A program made the position numbers and the translations under genes. From Simiduia agarivorans SA1 = DSM 21679 (lineage in GTDB: Bacteria; Pseudomonadota; Gammaproteobacteria; Pseudomonadales; Cellvibrionaceae), in contig NC_018868.3 in the NCBI RefSeq assembly GCF_000305785.2, positions 124,001 through 188,000 of the forward strand: a DNA stretch of 64,000 nt. The letters run 5' to 3'. Positions 20,062-29,244 of the stretch are shown here, in pieces; the first letter of the stretch is position 1; each line of letters starts with the position of its first letter. The notes beneath the pieces were generated by a model that worked only from the letters and a program-made list of their open reading frames with translations, was not told the DNA's origin and searched no databases.

Positions 20062-22114
20062 CCAGATACCCCGCAACAGTCTGCTGTGGATGATCGGCGC
20101 GGTGGTGGCGGCCTGCTTGCCGCACTGGCCGCATGCTCCCGGTTGGTTATGGTTGGCCATGGCGTTGGTGTTTGGCTGGCGGGTGCAGATCTATCGGGGC
20201 CGGTTGGCGTTGCCGTCGTTCTGGATAAAGGCCCTGCTGGTGCTCATTTGTGGGTTGGCGGTTTGGCGCGCGTTTGGCAATTTGCGGGGACTTGAGCCCA
20301 TGACCGCACTGCTGATTGCGGGACTGGTGCTGAAATGCCTGGAAATGCGCAACCGGCGCGATGCCCTGTTGGTAGTGATGCTGGGATATTTTGTCACCGC
20401 CGCACAATTACTGTATTCCACCCAATTATTGGCCTCCTTGTACGCGTTACTGTGCATCTGGGCGCTGCTCGTGGCACAACAGCTTCTATTCAGTGGCGCC
20501 GGAAATTCGTTCAAGGCCATTGTCAGACACAGCGCGGTGATGTTGTTACAAGCGCTGCCGGTCATGCTGGCACTGTTTATGTTAATGCCCCGGCTGGCCC
20601 CGCTCTGGGCAATGCCCAGTCAGCAACACGCGGCGCGCACCGGTATCAGCGACAGTATGGCGCCGGGTGATGTGGTGGATTTAACCCAGTCCGGCAAGCT
20701 GGCATTCCGGGTCAGTTTTGAGGGCGATGTGCCGCCGCCGGAAGCGCGTTACTGGCGTGGATTGGTGATGAGCGAGTTTGATGGCCGAACCTGGCGCCGG
20801 CACGATTACGATTTTCTGCCGGGTGAGCGGGCGGTGGATTTATTCCGTGATCGACCATCATCGTGGCGCATGAGCAATCTGCTCATGGGCGAGAATGTAC
20901 CGGTTTACCGGTACGAACTGTTGATGGAAGAAACCCATCAATCCTGGTTGTTTACGCTTGGGTTACCCGTCACAGTGAGTATGTCGCAAGCCTGGGGTAT
21001 TACCCGAGATCACACGCTGTTTACCCTCAAGCCTATGCGTGAGCGCACGGCGCTGTCGGTTACCAGCGCCGATCTGCCTATGCCCCAATCGACATTGCAT
21101 GCGTTTGTCCAACGGCGCTATCTGGCCTTGCCGGAGGGCTATAATCCACGCACGCTGGCGCTGGCAAAATCCTGGATGGCGGAGCGCGACAGCGCGGATT
21201 TTTTTGTCGAAAAATTTCGTCAATGGGTTGCCAGCCGATTTGTCTATACCCTGCAACCACCCGGTTTAGGACGGGACAGTGTGGATGAATTTCTGTTCAC
21301 CACACAACAAGGGTTTTGTGAGCATTTCGCCAGTAGTTTTGTGGTGATGGCCCGGGCAGCCGGGATTCCCGCGCGGGTGGTTACCGGCTATCAGGGCGGC
21401 GAGCTGAGTGTGGACGGGCAGTATCTGTTGGTGCATCAGATGGATGCGCACGCCTGGGCTGAATTGTGGATTGATGGTCAATGGCGGCGGATTGACCCAA
21501 CCGCCTTTGTGGCACCGGAACGCATCCGGATGGGGCTACGTGATTCCATGCGCGAGCAACAGGCCTTGCTGGGCGAGCCCATGTCGCTGATGCGGTTCAG
21601 TTACATTGCAACGCTCAACCAGCTGCGGTTGCAGTGGGATTATGTGAACTATTTGTGGCAAAGCCGGGTAGCCGGGTTTGATCGAGATGCCCAGCAAGGT
21701 CTGCTTGATCAATGGCTTGGCGGCCGGGATCCGCTGCAATTGGCGTTGGTCTTTCTGGCGTTAGTGCTGGGGCCGGTCATTCTGGTCGCGGTGTGGATGA
21801 TGTGGTCCGGCCGGCCCGCTCCGGAACCGATGATCAGACGCCTGATGCGCCAGGTAACCAAGGGCCTCGGGCCGGAATTGCAGCGCCGACCGGGTGAAAC
21901 CCTGGGTGATTTTTTCCGTCGCCTGGCACAGGCAATGCCTGAACGGGAGCAGGAATGCCTGAATCTGGCGCGCGTTTTTGATCATCGACTGTACGGCGCA
22001 GGGGCAGAAGATGTACGTGCCGAGCAACTATTGCGCCAGTGGGTGGCGCGTTTCAGCAAATCACAGGGCGTGGCGAAACGCGATCAAACTGGCAGTAATC
22101 GCCACATTGAGTGA
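20051..22114 (+). CDS. tgpA: TgpA-like membrane transglutaminase (DUF3488)
   Basis: Inner-membrane protein with a periplasmic transglutaminase-like domain; in Pseudomonas aeruginosa TgpA is essential and its substrate is unknown. About six N-terminal membrane helices are followed by the transglutaminase core with a Cys-His-Asp triad: Cys423 (QQGFCEHFASSF), His467 (DAHAWAEL) and the Asp in RRIDPTAF; one more helix stands near residue 575. ATG 20051 is preferred for the GAGGGGG before it; ATG 20018 would add 11 residues. The 3' end overlaps the convergent RNA methylase by 54 bases. Confidence 0.92.
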   Translation: MLIDQIPRNSLLWMIGAVVAACLPHWPHAPGWLWLAMALVFGWRVQIYRGRLALPSFWIKALLVLICGLAVWRAFGNLRGLEPMTALLIAGLVLKCLEMRNRRDALLVVMLGYFVTAAQLLYSTQLLASLYALLCIWALLVAQQLLFSGAGNSFKAIVRHSAVMLLQALPVMLALFMLMPRLAPLWAMPSQQHAARTGISDSMAPGDVVDLTQSGKLAFRVSFEGDVPPPEARYWRGLVMSEFDGRTWRRHDYDFLPGERAVDLFRDRPSSWRMSNLLMGENVPVYRYELLMEETHQSWLFTLGLPVTVSMSQAWGITRDHTLFTLKPMRERTALSVTSADLPMPQSTLHAFVQRRYLALPEGYNPRTLALAKSWMAERDSADFFVEKFRQWVASRFVYTLQPPGLGRDSVDEFLFTTQQGFCEHFASSFVVMARAAGIPARVVTGYQGGELSVDGQYLLVHQMDAHAWAELWIDGQWRRIDPTAFVAPERIRMGLRDSMREQQALLGEPMSLMRFSYIATLNQLRLQWDYVNYLWQSRVAGFDRDAQQGLLDQWLGGRDPLQLALVFLALVLGPVILVAVWMMWSGRPAPEPMIRRLMRQVTKGLGPELQRRPGETLGDFFRRLAQAMPEREQECLNLARVFDHRLYGAGAEDVRAEQLLRQWVARFSKSQGVAKRDQTGSNRHIE

Positions 22115-22837
22115 TTCCACCCCGTTGTGCATGGGAATGCGAACACCAAAATCGCTCAGTTGCTGAACCTGCTCCGATACCCCGTGAGTTTCGTTGCCTA
22201 ACACAAACACGCATTTGGATTGAGGCGGCAGTTCGCCGAGTGTGTGTTGTGCATGCGAAGACAGAGTGCCTATGCGGGACCCCGTTTGTTGCAACGTGCG
22301 CAGCGCGTCCACGAGTTTTTCGCAGCGGATTATCGGGCAGCGGAACAGGGCGCCCGCACTGGCTTTAATCACCAATGGATCAATTTGCGCGCAGCCCTGG
22401 CTTGGCAGTAATACGCCCGCGATACCACTGGCGGCCACCGAGCGCAGAATCATACCCAGGTTTTGCGGGTTGGTGATGCCGTCCACCGCGAGTAACTCAA
22501 ATTGCGCCGGTTGGTTTGCCAGAAAGTCATCCAGGGTTTGGTACTGCTGCAGGCGCAGGTCGGCCGCAACGCCTTGGTCCTGTTTTGCATTCTTTGAAAT
22601 ACGCGACAGTGCCTGGCGACTGTGGTGCAGTACTTCTGCATTTTGATCTCGGGCGATACCTTCGATCTGATCGAGTATGCCGGCTGGCTTGTTACTGTCT
22701 GCCAGGTGCAGGCGATGAATTTTCACACCGGGTTGCTCGAGCGCCTCCAGCACCGGTTTGCGGCCATAGATCGTAAGCAGGCCGTCAAAAAATTGTTTGC
22801 GTGCCCGGTAGGCGGCGGAGTCCTCGATTTTATTCAT
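22061..22837 (-). CDS. TrmH/SpoU-family RNA 2'-O-methyltransferase
   Basis: SAM-dependent 2'-O-methyltransferase with the SPOUT knot. It has the usual N-terminal RNA-binding part (YGRKPVLEALEQPG), then the three SpoU motifs: DGITNPQNLGMILRSVAASGIAG, VFVLGNETHGVSE and IPMHNGVESLNVAITASLIAF. The target (23S rRNA, 16S rRNA or tRNA) cannot be told from sequence. The start ATG at 22837 was chosen because the longer frame adds 43 atypical Trp/Pro-rich residues. It overlaps the upstream Rossmann-protein gene by 8 bases, which suggests an operon. Confidence 0.9.
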   Translation of the reverse strand: MNKIEDSAAYRARKQFFDGLLTIYGRKPVLEALEQPGVKIHRLHLADSNKPAGILDQIEGIARDQNAEVLHHSRQALSRISKNAKQDQGVAADLRLQQYQTLDDFLANQPAQFELLAVDGITNPQNLGMILRSVAASGIAGVLLPSQGCAQIDPLVIKASAGALFRCPIIRCEKLVDALRTLQQTGSRIGTLSSHAQHTLGELPPQSKCVFVLGNETHGVSEQVQQLSDFGVRIPMHNGVESLNVAITASLIAFRHAL

Positions 22838-23735
22838 GATGGTTTGATGTAATGTCTGAAAGGGTTGGTTGCCATTGGTCCAGTAACGCATCGATGGCGG
22901 CCAGTGCAGCGGTATTGGCGGCAGGTTGCTGTTGCGCCAATGCCAGCGTGGCGCGCGCCAGCGCATGATACAGCGCCTGCGCGGGCTTGTCCTGTGCCAA
23001 AGCCTGCCAGTGACTTTGCAGTGTTGCCGCGTCCGCCCGGCTGATGGGCCCTGTCAGCGCCGCTGTTGAAGGCATGGTCAATACGTTGTCCAGGGCCTGC
23101 GTCGCCAGCGGCGTTAACAGTGCGCGGGTATGGGCCTCATCCAGGCCAGCATTCGCGGCCAGTGTTTTGGCATAGTGCAGGGTCGTCACCAGATAGTTAC
23201 TGGCGGCCACCGTGGCTGCGTGGTAGAGCGGTTTACGGTCTGCATCCAGCGTCTGCCACTGACCGCCAATGGCGCTGAACAGGGGCTCAAGCTGTGCCAA
23301 TGCTTCGGTATCGCCTTCCGCGCAACACAGGCTGCCGGCAAAAGTGCCAAGGGATTTTGCCGGATCCGCAAATGAATGCGCCGGGTGTACGCTGGCCAGT
23401 TGAGCACCTTGGGTCGTAAGTGGCGACAATACTCTGCTGTTCAGACTGCCGGAGCAGTGAAACACCAGATTGCCGGGCTCAATGATCTGCCGTTGCGCAA
23501 GCCACTGCACAGCCTGTGGGATCTGGTCGTCCGGACAGGCGAGTAGCCAGAAATCCGCACCACGCGCTTGCTGATTGAGGGTGCAGGCCTCGCCGGTACC
23601 GATGAACGCAACGGCGTCGTGCGGCGGGTTGCGCGCGAATACCTGTTGGATGGAAAGGATATTTTGCCGGGCCCACACTGCAGCCAGTGTCCGGCCCAGT
23701 TTGCCTGCGCCTAGCAGATTTAATGTGGTGATCAT
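22830..23735 (-). CDS. Rossmann-like and DUF2520 domain protein
   Basis: About 301 residues. The N-terminus has a dinucleotide-binding fold (NLLGAGKLGRTLAAVWARQ), followed by a pocket with VFHCSGSLNSRVLSPL and SVHPAHSFADP, and a helical C-terminal DUF2520 domain. The family is related to ketopantoate reductase and pyrroline-5-carboxylate reductase, but its substrate is not known. ATG 23735 is chosen over an in-frame TTG four codons upstream. It precedes the RNA methylase in an apparent two-gene operon. Confidence 0.88.
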   Translation of the reverse strand: MITTLNLLGAGKLGRTLAAVWARQNILSIQQVFARNPPHDAVAFIGTGEACTLNQQARGADFWLLACPDDQIPQAVQWLAQRQIIEPGNLVFHCSGSLNSRVLSPLTTQGAQLASVHPAHSFADPAKSLGTFAGSLCCAEGDTEALAQLEPLFSAIGGQWQTLDADRKPLYHAATVAASNYLVTTLHYAKTLAANAGLDEAHTRALLTPLATQALDNVLTMPSTAALTGPISRADAATLQSHWQALAQDKPAQALYHALARATLALAQQQPAANTAALAAIDALLDQWQPTLSDITSNHHE

Positions 23736-24021
23736 TCGGCGATCCAAAAACCACTATTGAACATCAATTCGTTCTGTGTGTTAAGGCTTATTGGTATTGC
23801 CGGTAGGCAGTAAGAACAGATTGATGCGAAGCCAGAGTGGACTAAAGCAGCCATAGTCAAAATGACAGAAAAGTGCCGAAAGCGAAAGCTTCTTGTTAAT
23901 AGTTGTACGTTTGTTTGATATGCTTGCCACTTTGGTTGATTATTCTTGGTGAAGTCTCAAAAGCGTGTGCATGAAGCATGCTGACACGCGGGTATTTGGG
24001 AGGTTCTGGGTGGAACGGTTT

Positions 24022-25407
24022 ATGAGACGATTTATTCTATTGGCAGCAATTTTTAGCAGTTCCTTAGTGGGAGTAAAATTGTGGGCGGCTGATGTATGCA
24101 GTGATGCCAAGGATATGTGGTCTGTTGTTGCAGAGAGTGGTTCTGAATCGCTTCTTAAAGGTTATCTTCAACAGTATTCTAGTTGTCCCTTGTTCAAAGC
24201 TTTGGCGCAAAAAGAGCTTGATGCGCTGGCTGAGCTTCGGGCCCGTGGGCAAGCTGATTCCAACTTAACTGAAGTTGCGGGGCCTGATAGTGACGGTTCG
24301 GCGGATCTCGCCAAATGCTACAAAAGTGGCGCCATGCTGGGCCAGTTCCCAGATTACGATCCTGTTGAGTTCTCAAAATTAGACGTTGTTGAAAGCTTGT
24401 ATTTTTGTCAGATGGCGCTTGAACAATTTCCCGATAATATCGATGTCAGAACCTTGTATGTAAGGGCACTGTTGAAGAAAAAAGACTACGATGGTATCGA
24501 TAAGATTCTCAAGCCCGGTGTGGATGCCAATGATGGTTATGCCTTGTCCTTAATGGGAACCTACTACCGTGATCTTGGAAAAAATGAGATTGCATTCGAT
24601 TATTTTTCCCGCTCTGCTGCACAAGACAATGTTTATGGTTATGTCAATCTTGGTTTGGTTTACGATTTTGGAAGGGGGGTACGCCAAGATTATCAAAAAG
24701 CCAGAAAGAACTATGAAATGGCTAACTCAAAAGGCGCCATGATGCATTCCAATCTGGCGTTGCTTTATATGAATGGGCAGGGCGTAGAGAAGGATTTAAA
24801 TAAGGCGATAGCAATATTTGAGGCGCACCTGGCTGCTGGTGGTGTTGATGTGGCCAATTTAGGGCATATTTATCACAAGATGCTGCCCAAGAAGAATATC
24901 AAGAATGCGATTAAATACTACACGTTGGCAGCGGAAAAAGATGCCTCTGATTGGTCAATGAATCGGTTGGGAAGTATCTTCGCGAATGAAGTTGGTTTTC
25001 TCAGTGCGGAAAAAGCGATCCATTGGTGGGGTAAAGCCGCGGAAAAAGGCAGTTCAACGGCAGCTTATAATCTTGGGTTGTTATATCAGGGTGATTTTCA
25101 GGTTGGCAGTGTGGATCATGAAAAGAAAATCCGCTACTTCAAATTAGCGGCAAAGCTGGGTAGTGACGATGCCTACAGGATGCTGGGCTATTTCTATTTT
25201 AATGGAGAAGGTGTGGTGCCGAATGTCGATATTGCGAGGGAGTATTACGAATTTGCTGCCAATATGGGCAATGTCAAAAGTCAGAGGGCAGTAGGCAGAA
25301 TTTATTATGAGCAGAATAATTTTAAAAAAGCCCGTTATTGGTACGAAAAAGCTGCTGAAAAGGGCGATGAAATAGCGCTTAAGCTACTGGCGCAAATGGA
25401 TGAATAA
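24022..25407 (+). CDS. secreted or periplasmic Sel1-repeat protein
   Basis: About 461 residues: signal peptide (MRRFILLAAIFSSSLVG, cut near WAA-DVC), a Cys-bearing N-terminal region, then seven to eight Sel1-like (TPR-type) repeats over the last 300 residues, with the classic forms NLGLVYDFGRGVRQDYQKA, NLALLYMNGQGVEKDLNKA and MLGYFYFNGEGVVPNVDIA. Sel1 repeats bind other proteins. Codon and base use is visibly more AT-rich than in the neighbours, with many AAA, TTT and GAT codons. ATG 24022 begins the signal peptide; upstream in-frame starts at 23965 would spoil it. It is followed after 9 bases by another secreted protein. Confidence 0.85.
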   Translation: MRRFILLAAIFSSSLVGVKLWAADVCSDAKDMWSVVAESGSESLLKGYLQQYSSCPLFKALAQKELDALAELRARGQADSNLTEVAGPDSDGSADLAKCYKSGAMLGQFPDYDPVEFSKLDVVESLYFCQMALEQFPDNIDVRTLYVRALLKKKDYDGIDKILKPGVDANDGYALSLMGTYYRDLGKNEIAFDYFSRSAAQDNVYGYVNLGLVYDFGRGVRQDYQKARKNYEMANSKGAMMHSNLALLYMNGQGVEKDLNKAIAIFEAHLAAGGVDVANLGHIYHKMLPKKNIKNAIKYYTLAAEKDASDWSMNRLGSIFANEVGFLSAEKAIHWWGKAAEKGSSTAAYNLGLLYQGDFQVGSVDHEKKIRYFKLAAKLGSDDAYRMLGYFYFNGEGVVPNVDIAREYYEFAANMGNVKSQRAVGRIYYEQNNFKKARYWYEKAAEKGDEIALKLLAQMDE

Positions 25408-25416
25408 GGGGGTGTC

Positions 25417-26223
25417 GTGTTAAGGCTTAGCTTGGTTTTTATTGTTTCGATGTTCTGTAGTGATGTTGTCGCAGATTTTTCTGAGGTGCGACGCCAGCAG
25501 GTTGCTGAAGGGTTTGCGCTGGCGCTAACAGATGAGCAGGCTGAGTTGGATGTCTGGTTAGATGCTTCTCAGACACTGGTGTTTGATAGTGTGGAAATGG
25601 GGGATTACGGACTACCACTAACGCTTGTCGAACCTCTGGCGAAACTGAATATCGACCAGCCTGCCCTCACGGTAATTGCCCTTTATGTCACTATGGCCAC
25701 CTATCATGCAATCTATATTGAAACTGAACTGCCGGTTTACCGATTGAAGGCTGCAGCTTATTTGGAGCTTTGGCAGGAGTTTGCAGCTGAGTTTGTCGGT
25801 GGTAGGGTCGCCGGTTTGATTGAGCCAGATGTGACAAAACGGAAACTGGGGTGGAGCGAGAGTCTGTTCATTGGGGAAGATTATGTGGCCGATAGCGGTA
25901 GCCCCAGCGATTTATTTCAGCTTAAGAAAACCATCCGTGAAGACATGAAGACAAAAGCAATCATGTCATACATCAAAAATGATCGATTGCCCTTGGTTAT
26001 GCGGTTTATTTATGATCTTCCCCGAAATCACGGTCTCAGCGAGAGTGGGGTAACCTTGCTGATGACGAGTATTGCAGAGAATAAGCCCGAAGCCGTAAAG
26101 CTGTTTGCGGCGCTTTCAAATTGTAACCAAACTGATTATCAAGGCGATGACGCCTATGATTATATTGCAAAGCTGGGTCACGAGCATTTGAGGTCCATTC
26201 TGGAAAGCAGTTGTAAGTCATAG
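25417..26223 (+). CDS. secreted protein of unknown function, partner of the Sel1 protein
   Basis: Not recognised. A 268-residue product with a signal peptide (RLSLVFIVSMFCSDVVA), a helical acidic middle, and a C-terminal stretch (about 205-265) that looks like one or two ankyrin-type repeats (GVTLLMTSIAENKPEAVKLF, then DAYDYIAKLGHEHLRSIL). The start is GTG with AAGGGGG 5 bases upstream, 9 bases after the Sel1 gene, so the two are co-transcribed. It shares the AT-rich base use of that gene. A role as a partner or inhibitor of the Sel1 protein is only a guess from position. Confidence 0.75.
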   Translation: MLRLSLVFIVSMFCSDVVADFSEVRRQQVAEGFALALTDEQAELDVWLDASQTLVFDSVEMGDYGLPLTLVEPLAKLNIDQPALTVIALYVTMATYHAIYIETELPVYRLKAAAYLELWQEFAAEFVGGRVAGLIEPDVTKRKLGWSESLFIGEDYVADSGSPSDLFQLKKTIREDMKTKAIMSYIKNDRLPLVMRFIYDLPRNHGLSESGVTLLMTSIAENKPEAVKLFAALSNCNQTDYQGDDAYDYIAKLGHEHLRSILESSCKS

Positions 26224-26274
26224 AACACGCTATGTGATCTAGGTTGTTATAACCGCTTCTGTCTATGCCCTGGG

Positions 26275-26694
26275 TTAGGCAGGGATTTTCAGATGGCAAT
26301 CATCGTCGTTTTCCAGCAGGGCGCGCAGTATGTCGCGCCGGTTAATCAGTCCCACCAGCTTGCCGTGTTGGATCACGGGGTAATTTTTGGGTTTGTTGCC
26401 CATCATGGTTTGAGCAACTTCCACCACACTGGTGTCGGGTGTCAGCGTCAGAACGTTGGTTTGCATAACCTTGCTCACGTTGACCGCCTCTTCGCAGAAG
26501 AAGGCTTCGTTGAGCATTTCCTGGATGCAGTCCTGCTCCGAAACAAAGCCTGCCAGTGCGCCATTGTCATCGAGCACCGGTGCGCCGGTGACTTTGGCGT
26601 CAATCAACCGCGCCACCACATCCCGCACATTGTCGCGGGTGCTGAGCACCAGCGGTTGTGGATTCATATAGTCCTTTACCAGAATGGATTTCAT
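26275..26694 (-). CDS. CBS-domain pair protein
   Basis: A 139-residue protein made of two CBS domains: VKDYMNPQPLVLSTRDNVRDVVARLIDAKVTG and VMQTNVLTLTPDTSVVEVAQTMM, ending LVGLINRRDILRALL. Such stand-alone Bateman modules sense adenine nucleotides or other ligands; the partner is not shown here. GGGGGA stands 6 bases before ATG 26694, which is chosen over a start ten codons upstream. It is separated from pdxJ by about 110 bases. Confidence 0.9.
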   Translation of the reverse strand: MKSILVKDYMNPQPLVLSTRDNVRDVVARLIDAKVTGAPVLDDNGALAGFVSEQDCIQEMLNEAFFCEEAVNVSKVMQTNVLTLTPDTSVVEVAQTMMGNKPKNYPVIQHGKLVGLINRRDILRALLENDDDCHLKIPA

Positions 26695-26802
26695 AGTATT
26701 CCCCCGTATCCGAGACCTTTTCATAGCCTAGAACAGAATCCGGGGGCTGTCTTATAGCAACTTGCTATAGTGCTGATTTGCAGATTAATAATGGTAGGCT
26801 GG

Positions 26803-27567
26803 TCACGACTTGATGCAGGCATCCAGATAGGCGCTCATTGCGCCGGCAATGCCCATCTGGATGCAGTCCACGGTAAATGCGTGGCCGATGGATACTTCGA
26901 GCAGGTGTGGAATGGCATTGCGTAACGCGGGCAAGTTATCGAGATTGAGGTCGTGGCCGGCGTTAACCCCCAGGTTAACGGATTTTGCCACCTCGGCTGC
27001 ATCGGCAAAGCGGGTGATCACCTCCGCCAGCGAGCCATCCTTAGCCTTGTGTGCCCAGGCATAGGGGCCGGTGTATAACTCAATGCGGTCGGCGCCGATA
27101 TCCGCTGCCCGCCGGATCTGCTCTGCATCGGGGTCCATAAACAGGCTGACGCGAACGCCCAGGTCTTTCAGGCGCCGGATAATCGGTTCGAGCGTTTTGC
27201 CGCTGGTTGACAGGTCGAAGCCGTGGTCCGAGGTGAGCTGGCTGTCGGTGTCAGGTACCAGCGTGGCCTGGTCGGGTTTGCTGGCTTCTACCAGCGCCAT
27301 AAAGCCAGGGTAACTGCCTTGCGCATCGGCAAACGGGTTGCCTTCGATATTGAATTCTACGTTCACCAGTGGCTCGCATAGCGCTGCCAACGGGGCGATA
27401 TCGCTGGCGCGGATGTGCCGTTGGTCGGGGCGCGGGTGTACGGTTATGCCCGCCGCTCCCAGATCAATGCATTGGCGCGCATATTCAATTAAATCGGGGT
27501 AGTTGCCTTCGCGTGAATTACGGATCAGGGCAATTTTGTTGATATTGATGCTGAGGGCGGTGTTCAC
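26803..27567 (-). CDS. pdxJ: pyridoxine 5'-phosphate synthase
   Basis: Condenses 1-deoxyxylulose 5-phosphate with 3-amino-1-hydroxyacetone phosphate to make pyridoxine phosphate. The 254-residue barrel shows the family signatures SININKIALIRNSREGNYPDLI, GAAGITVHPRPDQRHI and NAGHDLNLDNLP. The start is GTG with AAGGA 8 bases before it. It is not next to era/recO as in E. coli, but stands in a minus-strand gene run with a periplasmic isomerase upstream. Confidence 0.96.
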   Translation of the reverse strand: MNTALSININKIALIRNSREGNYPDLIEYARQCIDLGAAGITVHPRPDQRHIRASDIAPLAALCEPLVNVEFNIEGNPFADAQGSYPGFMALVEASKPDQATLVPDTDSQLTSDHGFDLSTSGKTLEPIIRRLKDLGVRVSLFMDPDAEQIRRAADIGADRIELYTGPYAWAHKAKDGSLAEVITRFADAAEVAKSVNLGVNAGHDLNLDNLPALRNAIPHLLEVSIGHAFTVDCIQMGIAGAMSAYLDACIKS

Positions 27568-27596
27568 GGCGATTCCTTTAGGACTGCGGGGCAGGC

Positions 27597-28148
27597 TTAA
27601 AGCCTGCGCGCTTTCAAAATGCGTATTGCCACGTTGGGTGCTTCCGGAAACGCTCTGATGTTTCCGCGTGGCTCGCGGGTAATGGCGTCGACAACGTCGA
27701 TACCTTCGACGACTTTGGCAAATACCGCGTAACCCGGTTTATTTTTCTGCGGATCCAGGTGAGGGTTCCCGCGCACATTCACATTGATGAAGAACTGGCT
27801 GGTGGCGCTATTGGGGTCGGACAGACGAGCCATGGAGAGGGTACCGTAGTTATTCAGCAGGCCATTGTCGGACTCGTTTTTAATCGGGGCTTTGGTTTCC
27901 TTGCGTTGGAAGTCAAATGTGAAACCGCCGCCCTGAACCACAAAGTTGGGGATAACCCGGTGAAAAATAGTGCCGTCATAGAAGCCGGAATCCACGTAAT
28001 CCAGGAAATTCTGTGCCGTGATCGGGGCCTTGTCCTCAAAAACTTCGAGCACGATGGTGCCCATATCGGTTTCCAGTTTGACTTTCGGGTTCCCCGCTAA
28101 AGCCAGTGAACTCAGTAATAACAGGCCGATGCCGAAAAGGTTTCGCAC
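27597..28148 (-). CDS. ppiA: periplasmic peptidyl-prolyl cis-trans isomerase (cyclophilin type)
   Basis: Cyclophilin that isomerises proline peptide bonds. The mature part of about 165 residues has the usual order KVKLETDMGTIVLEVFEDKAPITAQNFLDYVDSGFYDGTIFHRVIPNFVVQGGG with the catalytic Arg in FHRV, and SMARLSDPNSATSQFFINV. GTG 28148 gives a clean signal peptide (RNLFGIGLLLLSSLALAG) and has GGAG 9 bases upstream, so it is preferred to an earlier start. The signal peptide points to the periplasm and to PpiA rather than the cytoplasmic PpiB. Confidence 0.9.
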   Translation of the reverse strand: MRNLFGIGLLLLSSLALAGNPKVKLETDMGTIVLEVFEDKAPITAQNFLDYVDSGFYDGTIFHRVIPNFVVQGGGFTFDFQRKETKAPIKNESDNGLLNNYGTLSMARLSDPNSATSQFFINVNVRGNPHLDPQKNKPGYAVFAKVVEGIDVVDAITREPRGNIRAFPEAPNVAIRILKARRL

Positions 28149-28161
28149 AGTGATTGTCTCC

Positions 28162-28848
28162 TCAGTTAATCCATTCAGACCGACGTTTACGACCACCAAA
28201 TCCCTGGATGATCAGGGTGATAATCATGCCTGCACCTAAAATGCTGGCACCGTAAATCCATTGGTCGTAGGTTTTTTCTTTGCGCAGGCGTTCGTTGTCG
28301 GCTTTTACGATATCGGATTCCGTTTGCAGCATCTGGTGTTTTTCCAGTAAATCCTGATAGCGCTGGTTGAGCTCAATCGTACCGCTGGACAACTGCTTGA
28401 GTTCGTTCAGTTCTCTTTCCAGCTGGTCGCGTTGCTCTGACAGGCTGGAAATATTGTTCAATGCTGAACTTTTGTCGCCGCTCAGTGCGCGGTAGTCGTT
28501 CTGCAGATTGGCGTACTGGGTGCGCAGTTTTTCCAGCTCGGCTTGCGCAGACTTCAGCTGGATGCCCGCGGTGGGCTTGTCCAGCAGATACTGTGTGCGA
28601 ATCCAGCCCTGCTCTCCGTTGCGCATTTCCACCAGCGACCATTCGTTGTCTTCGCTGGCTTCAATGAATTTCAGCTCGGTGCCCGACGGCAAGCCACGGT
28701 GCACAATGCGGTATTGGTTGCCCTGACCGCTGCGCAATGGCACGAACAGCTCATCGGAAACGTACCGGGTGGTGGTTTGGGCGTTGGCGCCGGATGCCAG
28801 TGTGGCAAAGACGGCAAATGCGATGCAGGCAATGAGATATGGTTTCAT
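28162..28848 (-). CDS. SH3-domain and coiled-coil membrane protein (YgiM type)
   Basis: About 228 residues: signal peptide (KPYLIACIAFAVFATLASGANA), a bacterial SH3 domain (about 25-90, RYVSDELFVPLRSGQGNQYRIVHRGLPSG), a coiled coil (100-185), and a C-terminal membrane helix (WIYGASILGAGMIITLIIQGF) with a basic tail. This is the architecture of E. coli YgiM and the TIGR04211 family, which bind the cell wall; function unknown. ATG 28848 is chosen because it starts the signal peptide. The cyclophilin gene follows after 13 bases. Confidence 0.88.
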   Translation of the reverse strand: MKPYLIACIAFAVFATLASGANAQTTTRYVSDELFVPLRSGQGNQYRIVHRGLPSGTELKFIEASEDNEWSLVEMRNGEQGWIRTQYLLDKPTAGIQLKSAQAELEKLRTQYANLQNDYRALSGDKSSALNNISSLSEQRDQLERELNELKQLSSGTIELNQRYQDLLEKHQMLQTESDIVKADNERLRKEKTYDQWIYGASILGAGMIITLIIQGFGGRKRRSEWIN

Positions 28849-28920
28849 AAAATGTCTTAGCGCAATTTTTATTTTGATCATTGTAAAGCAGCCGGTGGCA
28901 AAATGCCTGTGATGCCGGCC

Positions 28921-29220
28921 TCAGGGCAACACTTTTTTATAGGGCTTAACCACGACGGATTGATAGACCCCGGCGGTGATGTAAGGGTCGGTATCTGCCC
29001 ATGCCTGGGCGGCGGCCAGGCTGTCAAATTCGGCAACCACCAGACTGCCACTGAAACCGGCTTCACCAGGATCTTCGCTGTCGATTGCCGGGCAGGGGCC
29101 GGCTATCAGTAATCGGCCCTGATCGCGCAGGGCTTCAAGGCGGGCAATGTGTGCGGGCCTTGCTTGTTTGCGCAGCGGCAGGGAGTTGGCGACGTCTTCA
29201 CTGATGATGGCGTAAAACAT
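28921..29220 (-). CDS. yciI: YciI family protein
   Basis: A 99-residue ferredoxin-like protein of the YciI family (dimeric alpha-beta barrel). [30 protein letters not shown] and the ending [22 protein letters not shown] fit the family, with the conserved His in RPAHIARL and Asp of ADTDPY. The activity is unknown. It follows the VC0807-type membrane protein gene by 24 bases. The pairing of yciI with a septation-type membrane protein recalls the E. coli yciI-yciB region. Confidence 0.92.
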   Translation of the reverse strand: MFYAIISEDVANSLPLRKQARPAHIARLEALRDQGRLLIAGPCPAIDSEDPGEAGFSGSLVVAEFDSLAAAQAWADTDPYITAGVYQSVVVKPYKKVLP

Positions 29221-29244
29221 AGAAATTCCTTTGTGGGCTCGGCA

